Shown: positions 27,201-33,878 of the stretch, piece by piece
Layout: the number at the start of each line of letters is the position of its first letter
How positions within the stretch are numbered: the first letter of the stretch is position 1
NCBI GenBank assembly: GCA_905478795.1
Contig: CAJQJX010000030.1
Coordinates: forward strand, 1 to 47,217
Direction: 5' to 3'
DNA length: 47,217 bases
Source of the DNA: an uncultured Flavobacteriales bacterium
GTDB lineage: Bacteria; Bacteroidota; Bacteroidia; Flavobacteriales_D; Sanyastnellaceae
Position numbers and translations under genes: made by a program
Notes under the pieces: model-generated
What the model was told of the DNA's origin: nothing
Seen by the model: the letters and a program-made list of their open reading frames with translations, nothing else
Databases searched by the model: none

Positions 27201-29420
27201 ACCGACGCAATCGTCTACATCGTCACAAATGCCATCACTGTCCTCATCCGCTGTGCAATCTCCATTGCAAACGCCCAGGGCGTCTTCCGTTCCCACGCAA
27301 TCGTCTACATCGTCACAAATGCCATCACTGTCCTCATCCGCTGTGCAACCTCCACCACAGACGCCCAATGCGTCCAGTTGGTTGCCGTTGCAATCGCAGT
27401 CTCCAGCAGGAATGCCGGGTCCGTTACAGACGCCGCATTCATCCACTGTGCCCACACAGTCGTCTACATCATCACAAATGCCGTCATTGTCGTCATCGGC
27501 AGCGCAGTCGCCACCACAGATGTCCAATGCGTCCAGTTGATTGCCATTGCAGTCGCAGTCTCCAGTAGGAATGCCGGGGCCATTGCAAACGCCGCATTCG
27601 TCCACTGTTCCCACGCAGGTGTCCACATCGTCGCAAATGCCATCACTGTCGGCATCAGCGGTGCAGGTGCCACCACAAATGCCCAGTGCGTCGAGTTGGT
27701 TGCCATTGCAGTCACAATCGCCGGCAGGAATGCCGCCGCCACCGCATTCGCCGCACTCGTCGAGCTGGTTGCCATTGCAATCGCAATCACCAGCGGGAAT
27801 GTCGGCGCATCCGCAGTCGTAGATGGCACCAGGACCACCGCAGATGCCACAGGCGTCTTCAGTCAGGCAAGATCCGTCATCGGTGGTGGCAGAAGGGTTG
27901 TAGTTGCATGCATTGGAATCGGTGCATCCTGCAACATTGGTGGGCTCCACACAAAAGGTGGATACATCCGTGTTGGTGAACGTCGCTCCAGAGGCCACGA
28001 CCTCGCCACAAACGGTGAAGGAGTAGTCGCCCGATCCATATTGACAGCAGATGCCATCACCATAGCTGTCGTTCACCGTCAAGGTGTAACAGCCAGCCCC
28101 AAGGTTGGCGCTTACTGAAATGGGGGTCGTGTTGGAATTGACATAAGGACCGCCTGACATCACGGTGGATCCTCCATCGTCCACCAAAGTCCATGTGGTT
28201 TCGCTGCCGTAGTTGTCTGGGGTCAAGTTGAAGGTGAAGTCTTGCAATTCACCGGATGCACAACTGCCATCGTCCAATGTGGCGGAAGGATCGTAATTGC
28301 ACGCGGCGGCATCGGTGCAGCCATAACAGCTGAAATCGCATGTGCCGTCATCATTGAGGGCGTTGGAATCAAAGTTGCAGGCCGTGTCGTCGGTGCAGCC
28401 ACAGCTGACTTCGCAAGGAGGAGCACAGCCATTGGATTCCAGCAAGCCTGCGCGGAATCCACCGGGCTGAAACAGCGCCAACATGCGGTCGGTCTGGCCT
28501 TGGGTGAACAGGTTCATACACGCATCGTCCGAATAGTCCATGTAGTTCTGGACCATGTCGGTGGTGTTGCAAGCGACATTGCCCAAGGCGCATCCGTAGT
28601 TAGGGCCGTCTGAGTCAGGCGTGTCGTCTACAAAGTCAGAAGCTCCGCATCCGCCATCACCCCAGATGTGGCGAAGGTTGAGCCAGTGACCCACCTCGTG
28701 GGTGGCGGTTCTTCCAAGGTCGAAAGGAGCGGTTGCTGTGCCGGTCGTTCCGGTGTACTGGTATCCGCACACCACGCCATCGGTGCTGGCTGAACCGCCA
28801 GGAAACTGAGCGTAGCCGAGGATTCCGCCTCCGATGTTGCACACCCAGAAGTTCAAATATTCATTGTAAGGCCAAGCGTCTGAACCACCAGAAGAAGCCG
28901 ATTTGACCGCGTCATTCGTTCCAAATTCACTGACTGTTGTTGGCACACGAAGAATGCCGTCCGTTGGATTCCCTTGGGGGTCGAAGCTGGCCAAGCAAAA
29001 TTCGATTTCCGTATCCGCGGCTTGCGGCCAAATGTCGTCCACGTCGGAATTCAATCGCCTGAAGTCGTCATTGAGGACGTCGAGTTGGCTTTGGATCTGC
29101 TCGGCAGAGATGTTCTCGGTGGCGGTGCGGTACACCACGTGGAAGACCACGGGGATGGTGACCACGGCGTTTTGGTTGGCCGCCCGTTGCTGTGCCACAA
29201 TCGGTGCCCATTGCGCAGTGTGCTGCTCAATGCGCTCGGCTTCAGCGGCGTATTTCTGCAGCCCCATCATTTGAACGTGCTTCTCATGGGCGAAACAGGT
29301 CCGTTCCATTGGAACGGCAGTTACACCATCTGAGGAAGTAAGGTCATTGCTTTGGGCTTGAACGGTACTCAGGCAAAAGAGTCCGAACAACAGGGTAAAA
29401 ACTTGGGGAAAGCAGCGCAT
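24294..29420 (-). CDS. Giant secreted M43 metalloprotease with Cys-rich repeats and dockerin-like tail
   Basis: This 1708-residue protein is the longest in the window. It has a signal peptide (TLLFGLFCLSTVQAQ), a propeptide with ERTCFAHEKHVQMMG, and an M43 (pappalysin/cytophagalysin) domain with zinc site HEVGHWLNLRH near residue 242 and Met-turn NYMDYSDD. GCTD...DDGTC repeats, a small beta domain (GCYTLTVNDSYGDGICC) and 11 copies of the GDCDCNGNQ Cys-rich unit follow. An ETEW/WTSREI beta domain interrupts these repeats. Next comes the RVYAQFSNPN domain, then a 57-residue two-loop tail (24297-24467). Residues about 1049-1420 are two almost identical 186-residue copies, caused by a 558-bp tandem duplication. 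The Asp-rich repeats likely bind calcium, and the cysteine pairs likely form disulfides. Activation may occur by loss of the propeptide; substrate unknown. Confidence 0.9.
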   Translation of the reverse strand: MRCFPQVFTLLFGLFCLSTVQAQSNDLTSSDGVTAVPMERTCFAHEKHVQMMGLQKYAAEAERIEQHTAQWAPIVAQQRAANQNAVVTIPVVFHVVYRTATENISAEQIQSQLDVLNDDFRRLNSDVDDIWPQAADTEIEFCLASFDPQGNPTDGILRVPTTVSEFGTNDAVKSASSGGSDAWPYNEYLNFWVCNIGGGILGYAQFPGGSASTDGVVCGYQYTGTTGTATAPFDLGRTATHEVGHWLNLRHIWGDGGCGASDFVDDTPDSDGPNYGCALGNVACNTTDMVQNYMDYSDDACMNLFTQGQTDRMLALFQPGGFRAGLLESNGCAPPCEVSCGCTDDTACNFDSNALNDDGTCDFSCYGCTDAAACNYDPSATLDDGSCASGELQDFTFNLTPDNYGSETTWTLVDDGGSTVMSGGPYVNSNTTPISVSANLGAGCYTLTVNDSYGDGICCQYGSGDYSFTVCGEVVASGATFTNTDVSTFCVEPTNVAGCTDSNACNYNPSATTDDGSCLTEDACGICGGPGAIYDCGCADIPAGDCDCNGNQLDECGECGGGGIPAGDCDCNGNQLDALGICGGTCTADADSDGICDDVDTCVGTVDECGVCNGPGIPTGDCDCNGNQLDALDICGGDCAADDDNDGICDDVDDCVGTVDECGVCNGPGIPAGDCDCNGNQLDALGVCGGGCTADEDSDGICDDVDDCVGTEDALGVCNGDCTADEDSDGICDDVDDCVGQLDALGVCNGNCPADLDGDGVCDNAEIPGCQNESACNFDPAATDDDGSCLFVGDACDDGNALTLGDVYTNCALPNFGCQGVGPEVIWKETFEDYGADYGWTQNQSNTASGETEWSIQYGGNTDWFKTVLSGSDLIFEGRDTDFECVWTSREIDVSGHTELQLSAAFSETGQLENGDFVRIEYILDGQTTEIQTLSNDFGTSDLELTAIPDGSTIQLQVVLITNANNERIAFDDVYLFGVLNCLDSDGDGVCNEDDACSDQSACNFSDPAATACLFDDACGVCDGPGAIYECGCSDIPAGDCDCNGNQLDALDVCGGDCSADADNDGICDDIDDCVGSLDACGVCNGPGAVYDCGCSDIPAGDCDCNGNQVDAIGNCGGDCAADADGDGICDDVDGCIGGLDACGVCNGPGEIYECGCTELPEGDCDCNGNQLDAIDVCGGDCAADADNDGICDDVDSCVGTPDACGVCDGPGAIYECGCSDIPAGDCDCNGNQLDALDVCGGDCSADADNDGICDDIDDCVGSLDACGVCNGPGAVYDCGCSDIPAGDCDCNGNQVDAIGNCGGDCAADADGDGICDDVDGCIGGLDACGVCNGPGEIYECGCTELPEGDCDCNGNQLDAIDVCGGDCAADADNDGICDDVDSCVGTPDACGVCDGPGAIYECGCSDIPAGDCDCNGNQLDAAGVCGGDCTSDVDQDGVCDTDEVAGCDDPLADNYNPLATDNDGSCTYLPASFEGLVAEAYALNSVADGTHTFRVYAQFSNPNDQLISIYGTASDPLSITSTEAFYQDALGGSTPAAMNPILFPTYPNLEWDSFVTIGSSDNTGAMIQNAGIDFDVFESGGTINSDPITGGSWFVFPDQQPTAFPDADGRVLIGQFTTSGTVTLNCNLQYRASDGTNPQATNLTLVFPNNCPEDINGDGLVAVDDILILLSSFGCVGPTCTGDIDNDGVVGVSDILDVLGSFSLSCF
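25161..26372. repeat. 558-bp in-frame tandem duplication within the M43 gene
   Basis: Copy 1 is 25161-25718, copy 2 is 25719-26276, and a diverged partial third copy is 26277-26372. Reading the two full copies base by base I find a single difference, near their right ends (25713 A, 26271 T). 558 bp equals 186 codons, so the reading frame is kept. Each copy encodes three Cys-rich units. The partial copy differs at several bases, indicating an older expansion followed by a recent one. Confidence 0.95.
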
Positions 29421-29436
29421 ATAGTGTCAGTTAATT

Positions 29437-29446
29437 CCCACAAATT
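29437..29446 (-). promoter_or_regulatory. CCCACAAATT box near the M43 gene start
   Basis: On the minus strand this reads AATTTGTGGG, preceded by TTTTT, so TTAATTTG approximates the TAnnTTTG -7 box. It lies 16 bp before the ATG of the M43 gene. It is identical to the core of the inverted repeat at 29548-29598. Confidence 0.4.
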
Positions 29447-29547
29447 AAAAAGAATACACGCTCCGAATACGCTTTTAAAGTGATAATTTCTTGTTCTTTT
29501 GTATATGCGCCGAACGGTGAATTCCATGCACAATGAAGAATGCTGAA

Positions 29548-29598
29548 ACCCACAAATTCTGGCTGAATTGATGTGTTTGAGGCAAAGAATTTGTGGGT
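29548..29598. promoter_or_regulatory. 13-bp perfect inverted repeat (candidate operator)
   Basis: ACCCACAAATTCT (29548-29560) and its exact reverse complement AGAATTTGTGGGT (29586-29598) flank a 25-bp spacer. With the third copy of the CCCACAAATT core at 29437, the arrangement looks like a multi-site binding region. The arms could also form a long-looped RNA hairpin, but neither strand has a U-tract after it, so it is not an intrinsic terminator. Confidence 0.55.
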
Positions 29599-29617
29599 CT
29601 GTACCCATATCGAAGCA

Positions 29618-29638
29618 ACAGTATAATAACTGTATAAT
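29618..29638 (+). promoter_or_regulatory. Small dyad with paired TATAAT hexamers
   Basis: ACAGT-ATAATA-ACTGT (29618-29633) is a 5-bp dyad overlapping the first of two TATAAT hexamers (29622-29627 and 29633-29638). It lies about 90-110 bp before the 29730 ATG. Promoter or operator function is only a guess. Confidence 0.25.
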
Positions 29639-29729
29639 ACAGACGGATTGAAGCCGCCAGCGAAGTGCGCTTGATTATCTGGAAAATATCACCTCTAGGG
29701 GAGTAGTTTTGAAGGCAGGGCTAGACCAA

Positions 29730-30074
29730 ATGCTACACTGGACCGTCATCATCGTTGCCCTCATTTTTGGGGGCTTAGAAGAGGAGAATTCCTTCGACTC
29801 TCCGTGGCTGAAAGTCGAAGTCTCGATGGCGGAAGATGGTTTCATGTGCCCGTTCCTGACACCCATGTTCATCGGGATTTTGGAAGACAAAGGAGCAGAC
29901 TGGGTGGTGTGCAGGCCGCAAGAAAGCGAAATCGCCTTTTGTGTCCCTCTAGAATTTGCCCAGAGTCAAGAAGGGTACATTGATTGGCTGGAGAAGCTTG
30001 GATATCAGCGACACCAAGTCAGTTTTCTTCAGTTCGATACACTTACAGTGATGCCTCAAATACCCGCGCCATGA
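29730..30074 (+). CDS. Small protein, possible heavy-metal-associated-like (ferredoxin) fold
   Basis: I cannot assign this 114-residue protein firmly. A short hydrophobic N-terminus (HWTVIIVALIFGG) is followed by WLKVEVSMAEDGFMCPFLT, then by KGADWVVCRP, by IAFCVPLEF, and finally by WLEKLGYQRHQV. The pattern beta-loop-Cys-helix-beta-beta-helix-GY-beta is that of heavy-metal-associated domains. However, the usual CxxC is reduced to one Cys (MCPFLT), so metal binding is doubtful. The ATG at 29730 is used; a TTG at 29709 is in frame. Its TGA overlaps the ATG of the next, type B T9SS gene (ATGA), so the two are translationally coupled and may work together. Confidence 0.65.
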   Translation: MLHWTVIIVALIFGGLEEENSFDSPWLKVEVSMAEDGFMCPFLTPMFIGILEDKGADWVVCRPQESEIAFCVPLEFAQSQEGYIDWLEKLGYQRHQVSFLQFDTLTVMPQIPAP

Positions 30075-33001
30075 AAAGGTGGTGCGCTGTATTTCTGGGG
30101 TTCGCGCTGATCGGCCTTGCCGAGATTGCTCTTGGGCAGGGGACGCTGAGTCAGACTTTTTTGCGGAGGTACAACCTGGATGCCATGCAAGGTGGGTTGG
30201 CCATTACCACGGCACCTGATGGGGGGTTCATTGCCACAGGCCAACACCAAAACAATGGGAGTGCTGGGGGGTGTGACATTTTTGTCTACAAAGTGGACGC
30301 CTGTGGCAACAGAGAATGGTTTAACCTCTACGGGGGACCAGAATCTGAAGGTGGCAAAAGCATTGAGCCGACCTCTGATGGTGGTTACATCATTGGAGGG
30401 TCGAGGGCAACCTTGATTGGCATCGACACTTTTGGCAATAACATTACTGAGGATCAGGGCTTTGTGATGAAGGTCGATGGCGACGGTGTACTGGAGTGGT
30501 TCACATTTTTGACCGATGTGGCTTGGGTGTTTGATGTCCAGCCGCTGGCGTCGGGGTTCATAGCCGTTGGACAAGCGGATTCAAGGCCTATTCTCGTCAA
30601 GATGAATGATTCGGGAGGCGTCATTTGGGCAAAGCGATATCCTACGTTGAGCAAAAATGCGTTGACCGTTTCTGAGTTAGATGATGGGGGCTTCTTCTTT
30701 GTCTCCAACCAGCCGCTGAGTGGAAGAGATGTTGAAGTCGCCCGAGTAGACGCCTTCGGGAATCCAATGTGGATGAAGAGCTACGGCGCTGGTTTTACCG
30801 AAAATGAGCACATTGCTTGGGGGTGCAATGCCTTGGTTCAGGAGGAGGAGGGCGTCGCCTATGTCATGGGGCCGACCACGACGGGTGGCATCGGGGGTGA
30901 AGACATTCTCTTGATGAAATTGGACTTGGACACGGGCTTGCCCAATTGGTCGCGGACATATGGCAGTTTTGGAGATGATTTGGGTAGGGACCTTATTCCT
31001 GTTCCAGGTGGCCTGGCTTTTTTGGGCAGCAGCGATGGTTTCGGAGGTACGGTGATAGACCACCCCGAAGCCCTGAGCCAGAGCTTGGAGGAGCAGGACA
31101 TCCTACTGGTCAAATTGAATCCTGCAGGTTTCGTTCAATGGGGGCAGTCTTACGGGGGCAACGAGCGGGATAAAGCGGTTGGCGTGAGGTACAGCAACGA
31201 CTTGGGCTATACAATCTCGGCTTACACTTCTTCCAGTGTTTTCGGTAATGAGGGGGGGTCCATGGACCCGTTGTTCATTCGGGCAGATTTTGATGGCCAA
31301 GTGACCTGCCAAAACATTCCTGTGAATGTGGTGAGTCTTCCGGTCTCTGTCAATATGGAGGATCTGTCCTCATCGGTGAATTTCTCGACCACTGCATTTT
31401 CGGAAACGATCACAGTTTCTGCATTTGAGCCAGACGACGTGTACCAATGTCAGCAGTGTTTCAATGAACCTCAATTCGAAATCAATGCGACCGATTTTTG
31501 CCTGGGGGACACTTTGATTATCGTGAATACCACGGAGGTAGGTTTGCGGTGTCAGCAGCTTTGGGAGGTGGTTGGATTGCCCAGCGGAGCCCAGCAACTG
31601 GTCGGAACTGAAGACTCCCTCAAGTTTGTTTTACACCAACCTGGATCCGTTTCGGTGTCCCTGTCTTCGCCTTGCAGTGGTTCGGTAGAGTTGACTTTAG
31701 AGGCCCACTGGCACGGTGTGCAGGCGGAAGCTTTTGCGCCGGCGAATTATGGTGGTTTTGAAGTGTCCTGTGCAGGAGCTTCGGACGGTAGCATCACGGA
31801 AGTTGCCGTTGGAGGGTTCCTTGAAGGCGGTGACTATGTGTGGCAGTGGCAAGCTTCCAACTTGTCCTACGTAGACACTTCGGGCTTGCCGGAAGGATGG
31901 TACAAAGGGGTCGTCACGGATATGCTGGGGTGCACCGACACCATCACTTTCGAATTGACGGCTCCATCAGCTTTAAGTGTCGCGGCCACGGTCATCTCCG
32001 ATTTCAACGGCTATGCCGTTCGGTGTTTTGACTCCCAAGACGGTGTGGTATCGTTGGATGCGAGTGGAGGCATTCCCAACTATGCGTTCCCCGACGAAGA
32101 AGGCGTCTCTACAAACGACACTTTTGAAGGCTTGTCCGCTGGAGAAAACGTATTCACCGTAGTGGATGCCAATGGTTGCATAGCTCAAGACACCGTCTAT
32201 CTGTCTGCACCTTCACCTCCACTGCTCGTGCTCGAGGCGGATGCCGATACCTGCCTATCGGGAGAAGGTGCGCTCCGCGCAAATTTTGCAGTGGATGTCC
32301 CGCCGGCTTTGGTCATTTGGCCCGACGGCTTTGATCAGCCGACCCCCCTGACGGCATTCTCTGAACAGCAGTCCGGTTTAGAAACTGGCGTTTATGAAGT
32401 CGAGCTTTTGGATGGCAACGGTTGTTTGACGACGCTGGACGCATTGGTTCCCGCCACTTTCCCGTCGGAAGTTTCATTCATTACAGGTCCCGCTGAAGTC
32501 TGTTTTCCGGGCGCTGACGTAGAATTTTTGGACCTGACAGCAGGTGTCATAGGCTTCCGCCGCTGGGATTTTGGTGACGGTGCAGCCGTGAGTTTTTCAG
32601 GCGATCTGGATGAAGCCGCACACACCTACTTGGCTTCAGGCAGTTTCGAGGTAGAGCTGACTGTTCTCAATGACGAAGGCTGTTTTTCCTCAGGATCAGA
32701 GGTGGTCGAAGTCACCGACGGTATGTCGGTGTATGTTCCCTCCGCTTTTACCCCTGACAACGACGGTGTAAACGACGGTTTTGGACCCGTAATAACAGGA
32801 GTAGAGTCCTTCCATTTTTGGATTTATGACCGGTGGGGTCATCCCGTTTTTGAAACGGAAGATCCCGATTGGTGGTGGAATGGAAGCCCAGCCAATGAAG
32901 GCCTGTCCAGCAAAACGGAGATGTTCGTCTGGAAGCTGGAGGCACAAGGGCGCTGCGATGCCTTTGATGTATACACGGGGACTGTCGTCGTTCTGCGTTG
33001 A
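30071..33001 (+). CDS. Secreted protein with type B T9SS (gliding-motility-associated) C-terminal domain
   Basis: A 976-residue exported protein: signal peptide (AVFLGFALIGLAEIALGQ), an N-terminal repeat region with APDGGFIATGQ, TSDGGYIIGGS, LDDGGFFFVSN-type units (likely a beta-propeller of the kind found in SBBP-like or delta-60-like proteins), SprB-like/Ig-like repeats (residues about 580-810; VSCAGASDGSITEVAVGG, VRCFDSQDGVVSLDASGG), and a PKD domain (FRRWDFGDGAAVSF). The C-terminal region YVPSAFTPDNDGVNDGFGP, IYDRWGHPVFETED and YTGTVVVLR is the CHU_C/gliding-motility-associated domain that directs export by the type IX secretion system. The 30071 ATG gives the signal peptide directly and overlaps the preceding stop. 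Likely a surface adhesin or motility-related protein. Confidence 0.9.
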   Translation: MKRWCAVFLGFALIGLAEIALGQGTLSQTFLRRYNLDAMQGGLAITTAPDGGFIATGQHQNNGSAGGCDIFVYKVDACGNREWFNLYGGPESEGGKSIEPTSDGGYIIGGSRATLIGIDTFGNNITEDQGFVMKVDGDGVLEWFTFLTDVAWVFDVQPLASGFIAVGQADSRPILVKMNDSGGVIWAKRYPTLSKNALTVSELDDGGFFFVSNQPLSGRDVEVARVDAFGNPMWMKSYGAGFTENEHIAWGCNALVQEEEGVAYVMGPTTTGGIGGEDILLMKLDLDTGLPNWSRTYGSFGDDLGRDLIPVPGGLAFLGSSDGFGGTVIDHPEALSQSLEEQDILLVKLNPAGFVQWGQSYGGNERDKAVGVRYSNDLGYTISAYTSSSVFGNEGGSMDPLFIRADFDGQVTCQNIPVNVVSLPVSVNMEDLSSSVNFSTTAFSETITVSAFEPDDVYQCQQCFNEPQFEINATDFCLGDTLIIVNTTEVGLRCQQLWEVVGLPSGAQQLVGTEDSLKFVLHQPGSVSVSLSSPCSGSVELTLEAHWHGVQAEAFAPANYGGFEVSCAGASDGSITEVAVGGFLEGGDYVWQWQASNLSYVDTSGLPEGWYKGVVTDMLGCTDTITFELTAPSALSVAATVISDFNGYAVRCFDSQDGVVSLDASGGIPNYAFPDEEGVSTNDTFEGLSAGENVFTVVDANGCIAQDTVYLSAPSPPLLVLEADADTCLSGEGALRANFAVDVPPALVIWPDGFDQPTPLTAFSEQQSGLETGVYEVELLDGNGCLTTLDALVPATFPSEVSFITGPAEVCFPGADVEFLDLTAGVIGFRRWDFGDGAAVSFSGDLDEAAHTYLASGSFEVELTVLNDEGCFSSGSEVVEVTDGMSVYVPSAFTPDNDGVNDGFGPVITGVESFHFWIYDRWGHPVFETEDPDWWWNGSPANEGLSSKTEMFVWKLEAQGRCDAFDVYTGTVVVLR

Positions 33002-33042
33002 GGCCCATTGAGGTGAAGTGTATTTGCATTTAGATTGCAGTC

Positions 33043-33849
33043 ATGCGTCACCTGCTGTCGATTCTGCCCGTACTCTTTGCGGTCTTCATTGCCGTCAATT
33101 TTTCTGGCTGTACCTCTGGAAAACGCCTCGGCGAGTCAAGGGTGGAGGCCCGGCGATTCAGCAAGGGTTATCATGTGAATACTTCGGGAAATGCTGGAGC
33201 CTTGGCAGGCGCGGTCCATGCCCATCATGCAGGCCGATTGGTCTCTAGTGAAGTAGGCGCTGAAAATGCATGGGCGGTCACAACCGACGAAGTGGTCCTC
33301 GCCGATGCGGGCGCTGGTGTAAAAGAGCACCCGGAGCTTTGGAAGCTGACGATGACTGAATCATCGGTCGACCGAAATGCTGGGGAAAGCCATGGGTTTT
33401 GGGCGACAGAGGCCTCAGCAGGTTCGGTCATGCCGCATCTGAACATGCGTGAAGACATTTCCGTGGGACAGCCTTCACGCTTTGTCGTTCCTGATCACCG
33501 GTCTGCAGGGGCATTGCCGGAGGCAGTCGCTGGCCGCCATCCCGATGCCATCCTTGGGTTTGTTCTTTCCCTTGGATGGGTCGCAGGGGGAATCGCCGCT
33601 CAGGTGCTGGGGAGCCTGGGAGTCAGCAACCCAGCTGGGGCTTTGACATTGGGTTTTTTGATGAGCGTGGTCGGGTATTTTCTTTCCGTCAGAATTTACC
33701 GCATCTCAAAGGCACACCCCGAGCTTTATCCGAGATTCGGGATGTCCGCGGCAGCCAGATGGATTGCTGCATTTCTGGTCCTCCTGCCATTGCTGTACCT
33801 CACGGTGATTGTCGTGGCTGTCCTTGTTTTTGCAAGCAGCTTATTTTGA
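33043..33849 (+). CDS. Membrane lipoprotein of unknown function
   Basis: A 268-residue protein with a lipoprotein signal (lipobox FSGC after a hydrophobic stretch). Soon after the Cys is VEARRFSKGYHVN. From memory, this resembles the KR+YxKGYxV motif near the N-terminus of many uncharacterised Bacteroidota envelope proteins. A polar, low-conservation middle follows, and then two or three membrane helices in the C-terminal 100 residues (ILGFVLSLGWVAGGIAAQVL, ALTLGFLMSVVGYFLSV, AAFLVLLPLLYLTVIVVAVL). The combination of an N-terminal lipid and C-terminal helices suggests an inner-membrane location. The C-terminal part resembles small DUF4190-like membrane domains. It stands alone on the plus strand, 41 bp after the previous stop. 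Confidence 0.75.
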   Translation: MRHLLSILPVLFAVFIAVNFSGCTSGKRLGESRVEARRFSKGYHVNTSGNAGALAGAVHAHHAGRLVSSEVGAENAWAVTTDEVVLADAGAGVKEHPELWKLTMTESSVDRNAGESHGFWATEASAGSVMPHLNMREDISVGQPSRFVVPDHRSAGALPEAVAGRHPDAILGFVLSLGWVAGGIAAQVLGSLGVSNPAGALTLGFLMSVVGYFLSVRIYRISKAHPELYPRFGMSAAARWIAAFLVLLPLLYLTVIVVAVLVFASSLF

Positions 33850-33860
33850 CGTGAAGCTGG

Positions 33861-33878
33861 GCCCTTGATATCAAGGGC
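33861..33878. other. 18-bp perfect palindrome between convergent genes
   Basis: GCCCTTGATATCAAGGGC is self-complementary and sits between the stops of two convergent genes, overlapping the stop codon of the minus-strand M43 gene. It has no loop and no T-run, so it is not a classical terminator. It could still act as a cruciform or protein site, or be chance. Confidence 0.3.

Larger units (their letters stand above)
29421..29729. other. AT-rich divergent intergenic region with repeated boxes
   Basis: This 309-bp gap lies between the M43 gene (minus) and the 29730 gene (plus). I see no convincing coding frame. It is clearly richer in A/T than its surroundings. It holds three copies of CCCACAAATT (two direct, one inverted), a TGGGT-4-ACCCA dyad (29594-29607) overlapping the inverted copy, and two TATAAT hexamers (29622-29627, 29633-29638). 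It is the likely control region for both flanking transcription units. Confidence 0.6.

Noticed and set aside
29369-29608. 79-codon minus-strand frame overlapping the M43 start and the divergent gap
   Set aside because: It overlaps the M43 signal-peptide region in another frame, covers the repeated operator-like boxes, and resembles no known protein.
33861-33878. Palindrome as a bidirectional intrinsic terminator
   Set aside because: No loop and no T-run on either side; kept only as an unexplained palindrome.
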